64,000 bases of DNA, from contig OZ252150.1 in the NCBI GenBank assembly GCA_965248775.1, positions 4,340,001-4,404,000 on the forward strand. The letters run 5' to 3'. The notes beneath the pieces were generated by a model. The model was not told the DNA's origin. It saw only the letters and a list, made by a program, of their open reading frames with translations, and made no database searches. A program made the position numbers and the translations under genes. This document shows positions 7,660-14,638 of this stretch, one piece after another. Origin of the DNA: JBHHUI01 sp965248775 (lineage in GTDB: Bacteria > Chloroflexota > Anaerolineae > Anaerolineales > JBHHUI01). Positions within the stretch are counted from its first letter, which is position 1, and every line of letters starts with the position of its first letter.

Positions 7660-8232
7660 TTAAGGCTTGAAATATATCTGCCCGACCCCGCGACGTTCGA
7701 GGCCGATGTCTGCCCAGTAGTTCACCAGCGCTGAGTCATCATCCAGAGCATTGAACAGAGCAGGGATCGCTTCGAGCTGCTCCATGTGAGCAAGAGCGCG
7801 GGCAGATTCGACGCGCACACGTTGGTTTTCGTCTTGCAGTCCGGTAATCAATACCGGGACAGCATGATCTCCTAATTTTGTCAGTGCTTCACCGGCCTGC
7901 CGAGCCAGGTAACCACTTGCATCGGAGAGATGTCGGGCAAGGGCCGCAGCGCTTTGGGCATCTCCCCGTAATCCGAGGCCGTGAATGGCGGCGGCGCGCA
8001 CACCCTCATCCGGGTCGGAGAGCTGTCCGAGCAGTAAGTCGGTTACATCAGGGGCAGTGGATTCGCCGAGTACCCGAGTCGCCCACCAACGCTCGTCGGC
8101 ATCTTTTGATTTCAGAATCTCGCCGAGCGGCTCAAGTACCGCAGCGCCCAAAGCGGCGAGTTTCTGGGCGGCCTGTTCGGCGCGTGCGTCGTCTGCTGAT
8201 AGAAGTTCTGCAATCAACGCATCCAGCTTCAT
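7660..8232 (-). CDS. HEAT-repeat protein
   Basis: A 190-residue protein made of about five HEAT/PBS-lyase-type helical repeats. The repeated cores are DERWWATRVLGE, DEGVRAAAIHGLG, SGYLARQAGEALTKLG and NQRVRVESARALAHME. Such proteins act as scaffolds for protein-protein contact. It lies 6 bp downstream of the Trm112-like gene on the same strand, so the two are probably co-transcribed. There is no signal peptide, so it is cytoplasmic. Confidence 0.8.
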   Translation of the reverse strand: MKLDALIAELLSADDARAEQAAQKLAALGAAVLEPLGEILKSKDADERWWATRVLGESTAPDVTDLLLGQLSDPDEGVRAAAIHGLGLRGDAQSAAALARHLSDASGYLARQAGEALTKLGDHAVPVLITGLQDENQRVRVESARALAHMEQLEAIPALFNALDDDSALVNYWADIGLERRGVGQIYFKP

Positions 8233-8238
8233 GCCGCG

Positions 8239-8469
8239 CTATTCTTCAGGCGGTGGGATAGGCAGGTCGGCAACGACGGTTGCGATCCACTTTTCGCCCT
8301 CATCAATCAGCATGACTGGAATATCATCACGGATCGGATACTTGCGGCCGCAAACGCTGCTATCTTCCTGACAGACCAGCCAGGTTTCGTGTTCGAGTTT
8401 TAGCATGCCCTCACGTTCCTGGACACAAAAAGGGCAACGAAGAATTTCAAGAAGTTCTGCACTCACCAT
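8239..8469 (-). CDS. Trm112-like zinc-ribbon protein (UPF0434 type)
   Basis: A 76-residue protein of the Trm112/YcaR type. The N-terminal motif LLEILRCPFC and a second cysteine region around VCQEDSSVCGRKYPIRDDIP form the zinc ribbon. The PIRDDIPVML segment is the family hallmark. In other organisms Trm112-type proteins activate methyltransferases; a partner here is unknown. It is first in a two-gene unit with the HEAT protein. Confidence 0.8.
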   Translation of the reverse strand: MVSAELLEILRCPFCVQEREGMLKLEHETWLVCQEDSSVCGRKYPIRDDIPVMLIDEGEKWIATVVADLPIPPPEE

Positions 8470-8559
8470 GAAGAGGCCTCCAAAGCCAAAGTTTAAATGT
8501 GATGCGCAGCGAGTATACCACCCAGAGTCAGGTATCTGCGCAGTATAATTATCGCCGTC

Positions 8560-9060
8560 TTGTCACACTGGCGTCACCGTTCGGCTGCGTTTTGGGCTGG
8601 GGCGATTGTCGTTGCAGTGTCCGGCATACTCTACCTGACAACGTTGCAGCGGGACATTAACGGCGCCGAAAGTCCGTACACCCCTGACGTAGGCGAAATT
8701 GTAAATGCTCTGAATCTTTGGGGCACACTTCATAAGGCCGGATATCCGCTCTTTTCCATAAGTGGTTCGGCATTTGTTGCGTTAATTAAACTCTTTGGTA
8801 TTGGTCCGGCCACAGCCGCGACGCTCTGGTCGTGGTTATGGGGCGTAGTGACTGTCGGGCTGACGTACACGTGAGCGCTGCATCTTGCGGGTCGCTGGGA
8901 GATCGCCGGGGGCGCAGCCATGCTGTATGCCGTATCGCGCTCGCTATGGGTGGACTCTTCGATTGCTGAGTTGCATACCTTTAGTATGGCGCTTGCTGCC
9001 TTGCTTCTGTTGCTGGGTCTGCGCGCTGCCGAAAATCCGACACCTCGTTCAGATCTAGGA
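8560..9060 (+). pseudogene. Membrane glycosyltransferase-type protein, N-terminal remnant
   Basis: The frame begins at TTG 8560 and reads a multi-helix membrane protein with the segment YTPDVGEIVNALNLWGT, then KAGYPLFSISGSAF, resembling the N-terminus of DUF2723/GT-C-type membrane proteins. A TGA at 8872-8874 interrupts it. The same frame then continues with ALHLAGRWEIAGGAAML, SSIAELHTFSMALAALLLLL and stops resembling protein at about 9050, where a repeat (9051-9132) begins. A matching C-terminal piece lies at 14881-15299, so the gene was probably split by the island between them. Confidence 0.65.
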
Positions 9061-9132
9061 AATTATACTTTTTTGTGCTGCACTTCCCGCAGCACAAAGG
9101 CGATGCAATTCACTGTCTTTTTGAAGAGTCGT
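9051..9132 (+). repeat. Interspersed repeat, copy A (with internal hairpin)
   Basis: This segment matches 45789-45858. Both start AGATCTAGGA, share TTTTGTGC..AGCACAAA, then GATGCA, CACTG and end in AAGAGTCGT. In this copy the centre is a perfect hairpin TTTGTGCTGC / GCAGCACAAA with a 7-base loop; in copy B the loop is missing. Here it abuts the point where the glycosyltransferase-type gene stops. The identity of the element is unknown. Confidence 0.6.
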
Positions 9133-9234
9133 GCCATCACCCGCTGCTGAAAGGGGTGTGGAAAACAGCCGCTTTTCGATGACCAGGCAGCCCGAAAAGT
9201 GTCAGCGTGAGAAACGCAGACCGGTCAGGCGAGT

Positions 9235-9397
9235 ACCCAGTCCAGCCCAGTACCGAACGCCCAGTCACCCAGTCACCGCGTACTGCCGCAACGCGGCAAG
9301 TGTCACGACCCAGTGCGTTCGTGACTGGGTGAATGCACTGGGTCATGACGAATGAACTGGGTCGTGAAACTGGGTCGGTATGTGTACTGCACTGGGT
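9235..9397. repeat. ACCCAGT-type palindromic element, 163-bp copy downstream of the IS91 gene
   Basis: It starts ACCCAGTCC and ends CACTGGGT. The left half is rich in CCCAGT, the right half in ACTGGG, so it can fold into a long compound hairpin. It shares GAACGCCCAGTCA and GAATGAACTGGGTCGTGAAA with the copy at 10404-10537. Confidence 0.75.
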
Positions 9398-9536
9398 GGT
9401 GAGATCCATGGCCTTTCAGGAAGTGTCGTAGAAGGCGAAAGCGAGTTGGGCGAAGCGAGCAGGGCGGGCGGCAAGACGGGCGGAGAGTGCATCGCGGGCC
9501 GCCTTGCGCTGGCGGTGGGTTTCGAGCCAGCGCTTC

Positions 9537-9559
9537 ACGTGTGCCCCTGTAGGGGGGGT
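9537..9559. repeat. 23-bp palindrome-containing insertion in the IS91 gene
   Basis: Contains GCCCCTGT/AGGGG-type symmetry. Removing it joins the frame HVW to MKRWLETHRQRKAARDAL, which looks like a natural protein tail. This is the least certain of the seven boundaries, because without removal the frame simply stops at 9535 after WIPPLQGHT. Confidence 0.45.
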
Positions 9560-9658
9560 ATCCAGACATGGCCGCGTTGGGGCTCCCAGATTTCAACTAA
9601 TTCCATGATGCATCCGCATTTCTGGCATTCGAGCGGGTCGTAGCCGAAGCTTGCTTCA

Positions 9659-9680
9659 CCTGCCCTGCCGGCAGGCACGG
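9659..9680. repeat. 22-bp palindromic insertion in the IS91 gene
   Basis: Contains the perfect palindrome CCTGCCGGCAGG. Removing it joins TWRERIT to EASFGYDPLECQKCG in one frame; with it present the frame stops within 10 codons. Its sequence differs from the ACCCAGT family. Confidence 0.65.
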
Positions 9681-9859
9681 GTTATGCGTTCGCGCCAGGT
9701 GAGGGTCTTAAAAAAAGTAGCCAAAGGCTCCAGGTCAAAGAGCGGCATTTGGAGCCGGAGGACTTCGAGGGCTGTGTTTGCGATTTCTGCCCACTTTGCT
9801 TTGACATTGCGAGCATAGAGACCAGCGTGGCGGACGAGTTGCGTGCCTTTGGGAGGGAT

Positions 9860-9887
9860 ACCCAGTCCCGTCCCGGTCCTGGACGGG
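9860..9887. repeat. 28-bp mini-palindrome in the IS91 gene, copy 1
   Basis: Starts ACCCAGT and carries the stem CCCGTCC / GGACGGG. It differs by one base from the 28-mer at 10724-10751. Excision joins VPH directly to IPPKGTQLVRH, a conserved IS91 motif, and corrects a one-base frameshift. Confidence 0.85.
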
Positions 9888-9989
9888 GTGTGGCACCAGG
9901 AGGGAGATGAATTCGAGCGGTGAAAGACTGACATCGCGACGTAAGCCGGTAGCGGTCTCGCGATACCAAAACTGCACCCGCCGTCCATC

Positions 9990-10120
9990 ACCCAGTCACC
10001 CAGTCATCACGACCCAGTGCGTTCGTACAGTCACGTGCAGACTGCATCGTGATGACTGGGTGAATGCACTGGGTCACGAAGTGGAGTGCGCACTTCACTC
10101 TGTGACGAATGCACTGGGTC
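9990..10120. repeat. ACCCAGT-type palindromic element, 131 bp, in the IS91 gene
   Basis: Starts ACCCAGTCACCCAGTCATC and ends CACTGGGTC. It contains the inner palindrome centred on GTGGAGTGCGCACTTCAC. It is largely the reverse complement of the copy at 10839-10938/12181-12212. Excision joins HITQYH to DGRRVQFWYRETA in frame. Confidence 0.85.
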
Positions 10121-10403
10121 GTGATACTGAGTGATGTGAGACGTGGCGAGGGGCGGATGGCCGAGGTAGCGCCCGATATACTTTGCGGCTTCGAGGCCTT
10201 TGGGGTAGAAGCTGTCTGTGTAGACCTGAAATCCCCGGTATTTTCGATAGATTTTGTCGATGGTAGCGCGCAAGTCTGTATCGTGAGGACGCAAACGCCG
10301 AAGTTCCTTGCAAAGTAGATAGCGCCACTTCGCTGCTAACTTACCGCCGGGGATGGCATCAACTTCGATCCAGGCGTTGTCGCGGTTAAGGCCGCCCTTC
10401 GTC

Positions 10404-10537
10404 ACCCAGTCCCAAAAGCCCAGTAGCGAACGCCCAGTCATCACAGCGTGGAGTGCGCACGCCACTCTGCGATGCAGTCTGCACGTGACTGTGCGAATGA
10501 ACTGGGTCGTGAAACTGGGTCGCTATACTGGGTTGGG
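10404..10537. repeat. ACCCAGT-type palindromic element, about 134 bp, in the IS91 gene
   Basis: Starts ACCCAGTCCC and ends near ATACTGGGTTGGG. Excision joins PHVHLV to the TKGGL motif in frame (the joint codon depends on the exact boundary, uncertain by a few bases). It contains GTGGAGTGCGCACGCCACTC, a palindromic module shared with the other copies. Confidence 0.82.
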
Positions 10538-10723
10538 ATAACGAGATGGACGTGGGGTTTAAATCCCAAATCCCGGCCAAAGGTGTGGCAGGTATAGATC
10601 ATGCCGATGCGCAGGCCGGGGTGATCATCTTCTACGACCTGGCGGACGGCTTCGGCGGCGACTTTAAGCATGACATCGAGTAGACGGCGATCAGCATGGC
10701 ATGTCTGGCGGAGTTCCTGAGCG

Positions 10724-10751
10724 ACCCAGTCCCGTCCCGGTTCTGGACGGG
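10724..10751. repeat. 28-bp mini-palindrome in the IS91 gene, copy 2
   Basis: Same 28-mer as at 9860-9887 with one base changed (CGGTTCT instead of CGGTCCT in the loop). Excision joins PHLHLTLTT to AQELRQTCHADRR in frame. Confidence 0.85.
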
Positions 10752-10997
10752 GTGGTAAGCGTGAGGTGTAGATGCGGCACGTCGAGTAGTTCCTGCGCGA
10801 TGCGATTGACCCACTCATCGGTACGAACCTTGCCACATACCGACCCAGTTCGTTTCACGACGCAGTCTGCACGTCACAGAGTGAAGTGCGCACTCCACTT
10901 CGTGACCCAGTTCATTCACCCAGTCACCCAGTCATGGCATTACCCTGGTTTAGTGGACAACGAGATAAGATAGATTCACAGATCAGGGAGGACCCAA

Positions 10998-11294
10998 ATG
11001 AGTACATACAGGAAGACATACACGCGCGAATTCAAGGTCGAAGCCGTTCGGTTATCGTATGCTAGCGACACAGCGGTTGAGCAGCTTGCTTTGGATTTGG
11101 GAGTAAGTAGTAGCAGTCTGAATCGCTGGCGGGCTGAATACGCGGCTGATGGAGCGCAGGCATTTCCCGGAAAGGGAAAGCCGAAGGAGCGCGACCGCGA
11201 GCTGGCCGAGTTGAAGCGCGAATTGCACGTGGTGCGCCAGGAACGGGACATCCTAAAAAAAGCCCTGGCGGTGTTTGCGCGCGAGCAGAAGTGA
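10998..11294 (+). CDS. IS3-family transposase OrfA
   Basis: A 98-residue HTH DNA-binding protein. The N-terminus YTREFKVEAVRL and LDLGVSSSSLNRWRAEY form the helix-turn-helix; a leucine-zipper-like stretch AELKRELHVVRQERDILKKA follows. An A7-G run in CTAAAAAAAGCC (11248-11265 region) is the likely -1 frameshift site for the OrfAB fusion, and orfB is in the -1 frame. Confidence 0.93.
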   Translation: MSTYRKTYTREFKVEAVRLSYASDTAVEQLALDLGVSSSSLNRWRAEYAADGAQAFPGKGKPKERDRELAELKRELHVVRQERDILKKALAVFAREQK

Positions 11295-12154
11295 GATTTC
11301 GCTTCATTGACGAACACAAAGGCGAGTACAGCATCAGTCTGATGTGTCGGGTACTGCAAGTCACACGTAGCGGCTACTACGCCTGGCGCAAGCGGCCGGT
11401 CAGCCCGCGCGAGCAAGCCAGCCAGGCGTTGGGACGCGAGATCAGAGCGATCTTTGAGCAGCATCGCGGCGTCTATGGCTGTCCGCGCATTCACCGCGAA
11501 CTACAGGACCGCGGCATCCGCTGCGGCCACAACCGGGTGGCCCGTCTGTTGCGCCTGCATGGCCTGCAAGCCCGACGCAAACGGAGCTACAAGGTGACAA
11601 CCCAGTCGAAGCACAGCCTGCCCGTAGCGCCGAATTTGCTCGTTCAGGACTTCACGGCCACTGCGCCTAACGAAGTGTGGCTGGCCGACATCACTTACAT
11701 TGCAACCAGTGAAGGGTGGCTCTATCTCGCAGCAGTCCTCGACCTGTACTCGCGACGGATCGTCGGCTGGGCACTCGGCAAACGCTTGGGCCGCCAACTG
11801 ACTTTGGATGCTTTGGAGATGGCTCTGCGTTCGCGAAAACCGCCGCCAGGTCTCATCCATCATTCTGACCGGGGGAGTCAGTACGCCAGCGCTGAGTATC
11901 AGGCGCTGCGCAAGCTTCATGACATCACGCCCAGTATGAGCCGAAGGGGAAACTGCTACGATAACGCCCCCATGGAGAGCTTCTTTGCCAGCCTGAAATC
12001 CGAGTGTGTATACCAGCAACTGTACGCCAGCCGGGCCGCTGCTCGCACCAGCGTCTTTGACTATGTCGAAGTGTTTTACAATCGGCAACGGATGCATTCG
12101 GCCCTGGATTACATGAGCCCACATGCCTATGAACAATTACCTTTAGTGGCTTAA
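11291..12154 (+). CDS. IS3-family transposase OrfB (rve integrase core)
   Basis: A 287-residue DDE transposase beginning with GTG. An HTH_21-type segment (RAIFEQHRGVYGCPRIHREL) precedes the catalytic core. The DDE residues are Asp in VWLADITYI, Asp in HHSDRGSQYAS and Glu in APMESFFASLKSE. It looks intact and is expressed by frameshift fusion with OrfA. Confidence 0.95.
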   Translation: MRFRFIDEHKGEYSISLMCRVLQVTRSGYYAWRKRPVSPREQASQALGREIRAIFEQHRGVYGCPRIHRELQDRGIRCGHNRVARLLRLHGLQARRKRSYKVTTQSKHSLPVAPNLLVQDFTATAPNEVWLADITYIATSEGWLYLAAVLDLYSRRIVGWALGKRLGRQLTLDALEMALRSRKPPPGLIHHSDRGSQYASAEYQALRKLHDITPSMSRRGNCYDNAPMESFFASLKSECVYQQLYASRAAARTSVFDYVEVFYNRQRMHSALDYMSPHAYEQLPLVA

Positions 12155-12566
12155 CCAACTGTCCACTGAATCGGGGTAATACCAATGACTGGGTGACTGT
12201 GCGGTACTGGGTGACGGACAGAAGCGTGTCTTGCACGAAAACGGCACAATCCTTTCTTCGCCGCATCCCGGGCAGACATAGCGCGCGTAGCCGGATTGGG
12301 GGTTGCGACAGCCCATCATTTTTTGGATGGTTTTGCGGACGTAGGAGCGTTGGTCAGCGGGGATATCTTCTTTGTGGAGATCTAGCCAGCGGTACCAATG
12401 GTCGATGAATATTTGCCGGAAGCGGTCGCTTCCGTAAGTCGTTTGCGAATGGAAAAGCATGATCGCCAGGGCTCACCCTATCCAGCCGCCGGGGCTGGGC
12501 AGTCGGGCATAAGCGATTCATGTGCAAGATATGCTCCAGACGATGCGCTTTTCCAGTCGTCAGCAT

Positions 12567-12833
12567 TCAGCTACAATCAACTTGAAAGCGGCCGCTGCGT
12601 CTAAGGAGCGCCAGGTTAAAGAAGAATGCGATGAAGAACAAAGACATAACCATCGCATATCTTCGATCAGCGATAATAATGCCTTGAATGGTAATTAGCA
12701 GGATAATTATTACAAGAAAAAGATGAAATCGAACAAACAAGCGTTTTCCCAGACGCACATCGTCGGGGTCATCCGGATGGGCGATGCTCTTGTCAAAAGG
12801 TAAGGTGATCGATTTAAAGAGTCTCTTCAACAT
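12567..12833 (-). CDS. Small membrane protein, possibly truncated by the IS91 element
   Basis: An 88-residue protein starting at the ATG at 12833 with GGAG 10 bases upstream. A cytoplasmic N-terminus (MLKRLFKSITLPFDKS, then PDDPDDVRLGKRL) precedes two hydrophobic segments, FHLFLVIIILLITIQGIII and MVMSLFFIAFFFNLALL. The tail SGRFQVDCS runs towards the presumed right end of the IS91 region, so the natural C-terminus may be lost. No family is recognised. Confidence 0.5.
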   Translation of the reverse strand: MLKRLFKSITLPFDKSIAHPDDPDDVRLGKRLFVRFHLFLVIIILLITIQGIIIADRRYAMVMSLFFIAFFFNLALLRRSGRFQVDCS

Positions 12834-13000
12834 GGGAAATCTCCGTGAAACTAAAGTGTTGTCCTCAACAAGCCACAATTATCACTCAGAACTGCGCCAA
12901 CGCATCTGGCATCCGCGAGGCTCTGATGTGCGGGTTTTTGCTCCCCCGAGAACACACCATTGAATGTTGACTTTTACCCCGCCCAGCGTCTCTAACCCCC

Positions 13001-13026
13001 TGTCTTATTTAGTAACAAATAGGACA
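13001..13026. promoter_or_regulatory. Recombinase core-like palindrome 1
   Basis: Arms TGTCTTATTT and AAATAGGACA (one mismatch to perfect symmetry) flank a 6-bp spacer AGTAAC. The 10+6+10 layout resembles core sites of tyrosine recombinases; it could equally be an operator. Confidence 0.5.
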
Positions 13027-13082
13027 AAAACAGCCCTTTTTGCTCGCCTGCTTCCTTTGAAAAAGTGATATATTTGTCCCAA

Positions 13083-13109
13083 TGTCCTATTAGCGGACAA
13101 AATAAGACA
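13083..13109. promoter_or_regulatory. Recombinase core-like palindrome 2
   Basis: Arms TGTCCTATTA and AAATAAGACA flank a 7-bp spacer GCGGACA. The arm variants are those of site 1 in swapped order, so the two sites are in opposite orientation, 56 bp apart. The recombinase gene starts 16 bp downstream. Confidence 0.5.
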
Positions 13110-13125
13110 TGGCCAAAAGGGGCTT

Positions 13126-13716
13126 ATGAAGCAGTTGACAACAAGAAAAACCAAAGCACTGATTGTAAAAAAACGAAGCCGTCATCCCAATCGGGCGCTC
13201 ACTGAAGCGCAAATTAGATTACTGCTTTCAGAGATAGAAAACATCCGAGACGATGCCCTTATAAGGTTGGGGCTGTCAGTTGGTCTCAGAGTTTCTGAAG
13301 TAGTGGGGATGCGAACCAGCGAAATAGATTTTGACCGGGGGCTCATCAATATTTGGGATGAGAAGAAAGACAAGTGGCGCTTGGTCATGCCGACCCAGGA
13401 GACAATGGGCGCCATCAAAAAGCATCTCAATGCCCAACCAAAGAAACCCAAGCTCCTGTTTCCCATCTCGGCCAAAACAGTGGAGCGCCTTATTCAAAAA
13501 TATTCCCGCCAGGCTTTAGGGTTTGTGATTAGCTGGCACTCACTCAGAACCACCTATGTCTCGCGAAGTGTCGAGCTTGAACAAAGCCCTGCGGTGGTCA
13601 TGCTAAATACTGGCGACAGCCCGGCGTCCATTTTGCAATACTATACAAAACTGCCTGAAGTGGTGATGCGGCGGTTTGTGGAGAATAAGCCGGTCATTCC
13701 CAAAGAGAAAATATAA
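13126..13716 (+). CDS. Small tyrosine recombinase (catalytic domain only)
   Basis: A 196-residue protein, short for the family, with almost no N-terminal core-binding domain. Catalytic residues visible: Arg in VGLRVSEVVG, a beta-hairpin Lys in KKDKWRL, HxxR in SWHSLRTTY, and Tyr in SILQYYTKL. The usual second His before the Tyr is not seen (LNTGDSPAS in its place), a pattern found in some divergent integrases. Two inverted core-like sites lie just upstream. It is probably the mobility enzyme of the island in 9-15 kb. Confidence 0.8.
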   Translation: MKQLTTRKTKALIVKKRSRHPNRALTEAQIRLLLSEIENIRDDALIRLGLSVGLRVSEVVGMRTSEIDFDRGLINIWDEKKDKWRLVMPTQETMGAIKKHLNAQPKKPKLLFPISAKTVERLIQKYSRQALGFVISWHSLRTTYVSRSVELEQSPAVVMLNTGDSPASILQYYTKLPEVVMRRFVENKPVIPKEKI

Positions 13717-13872
13717 GGCGATAATCAGGCTGGAGTTGGGAGAAGTGTAAGCGGGCCTTAGGGCCTGTTTCAGGATGTTGTGGGGGCCAACCCGGCGGGC
13801 GAGCCACGCACCAACAATCCTGTCTTGGGCTGCAGGAGGGAACGCTCATAACAGACCGTAAGGGGTGATGCC

Positions 13873-14574
13873 ATGCGGTGGAGAATAATTCTAGGTCTTG
13901 TGGGCGCGGTGGTCTTTCTTGTGCTTGTGGGCGTATACCGTGCTCACATCGACCGAACCACATTTCTCATAGCATTCGACAGAGTTGCAGTGACTGTGGT
14001 CGCGGCGCTGTGGCGTCTCTTGACTGACCGAGTTGTATTGATAGCTCTGGCCATTGGTATAGGGGTTTGGCTTGTACGCAGTTATCTGCCAGCGATACCA
14101 CTTATAATCAAGCAAATTCCGACCCCCTGGGGCCCAATGGGAGCGGATTTTTATCAGGTGCTCAGTTTTCTTGCCAAGTCCAAAACAGGTATCTCAGAAC
14201 CACTTGAGACAGAAGCGGAGCCGCCGACCAGCAATGCACTTACCGGGATAGTAAATAACCTGGATGAAGGCTTGAGTTGGTTTTTCCTGAAAGTCGCAAA
14301 CAGACGGGTGACTTATAAAGACCTCGCAGAAACTGCGTTCCGAGAGGCCAAGATTGGAAAAATCATACGCAAGCGTGACCGCGATTTGTATTCTAGCGTG
14401 GGCAAAGGCGCTTTAGCCGGATATCTTAAGGGAATATTCGACTGCTTAAGAAATGTTCTCTTTACAACAGAATTCGCCGATGATGAGGAAGAAAGCGTTA
14501 TTCTCAGGATAACGCCTGAGGTGCTCAATCTTCTAGAGCAGAGAGTGAGACAGTCGCCCGAGCATCCGGAATGA
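13873..14574 (+). CDS. Unknown protein with two or three N-terminal membrane helices and a cytoplasmic domain
   Basis: A 233-residue protein. Hydrophobic segments lie at residues ~4-22 (IILGLVGAVVFLVLVGV), ~36-50 and ~53-80 (VVLIALAIGIGVWLVRSYL). Then comes a soluble part with a charged KIGKIIRKRDRDLYSSVGKG stretch and an acidic FADDEEESVILRI near the end. No family is recognised. It lies in the island, 156 bp after the recombinase, and is not clearly in an operon with it. Confidence 0.6.
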   Translation: MRWRIILGLVGAVVFLVLVGVYRAHIDRTTFLIAFDRVAVTVVAALWRLLTDRVVLIALAIGIGVWLVRSYLPAIPLIIKQIPTPWGPMGADFYQVLSFLAKSKTGISEPLETEAEPPTSNALTGIVNNLDEGLSWFFLKVANRRVTYKDLAETAFREAKIGKIIRKRDRDLYSSVGKGALAGYLKGIFDCLRNVLFTTEFADDEEESVILRITPEVLNLLEQRVRQSPEHPE

Positions 14575-14638
14575 CACCCAGCTAATTTGTCGAAATGAAC
14601 TCCAAAACGGCCGTGCCGGACATGGTCGCAAATTCGGG

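Larger units (their letters stand above)
10939..12180 (+). mobile_element. IS3-family insertion sequence (1242 bp)
   Basis: Imperfect terminal inverted repeats: the left end ATTACCCTGG..AGTGGACA matches the reverse complement of the right end TGTCCACT..CGGGGTAAT. It carries orfA and orfB in the usual overlapping order with a -1 slippery A-run. No clear target duplication is seen, perhaps because it sits in a palindrome. Confidence 0.9.
10839..12212. repeat. ACCCAGT-type palindromic element (132 bp) split by an IS3 element
   Basis: Left part 10839-10938, right part 12181-12212, together 132 bp, the same size class as the copies at 9990 and 10404. The IS3 (10939-12180) sits between the arms CCCAGTCATGG and CCAATGACTGGG, at the tip of the hairpin. 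Excision of the whole block joins KTRFCPS to CGKVRTDEW in frame, restoring the last Cys of the zinc domain. Confidence 0.82.
9416..12460 (-). pseudogene. IS91-family (HUH, Y2-type) transposase, interrupted by at least seven palindromic insertions
   Basis: On the minus strand the pieces read in order as one IS91 transposase. The N-terminal zinc domain reads CPGCGEERIVPFSCKTRFCP. Then come VRTDEWVNRIAQELLDVPHL, the HUH motif in FKPHVHLV, TKGGL, YIGRYLGHPPLA, FWYRETATG, IPPKGTQLVRHAGLYA, SFGYDPLECQKCGC and VEIWEPQRGHVW. The pieces lie in different frames. Removing 10839-12212, 10724-10751, 10404-10537, 9990-10120, 9860-9887, 9659-9680 and 9537-9559 leaves 1305 nt, exactly 435 codons, and joins conserved motifs such as H-IPPKG and CPS-CGK. 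The first removed block contains an IS3 element. As it stands the gene cannot give the protein without some form of bypass. Upstream (12461-12600) and downstream sequence may hold the IS91 ends, which are not identified. Confidence 0.88.
12834..13125. other. Intergenic region carrying two palindromic sites
   Basis: No coding frame is supported. The only structure seen is the pair of related palindromes at 13001-13026 and 13083-13109, next to the recombinase gene. Confidence 0.5.

Noticed and set aside
9137..10836. Several separate small genes in the IS91 region
   Set aside because: All short frames are slices of one transposase or of the palindromes between them.
9235..10950. CRISPR array suggested by repeated CCCAGTCA/TGACTGGG motifs
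   Set aside because: Repeats are in both orientations, spacing is irregular, there are no unique spacers of constant length and no cas genes; they are palindromic elements.
13027..13082. A sigma70 promoter for the recombinase inside the inverted-site segment
   Set aside because: TATATT and TTGAAA are present but only 6 bp apart, so they do not form a normal promoter.
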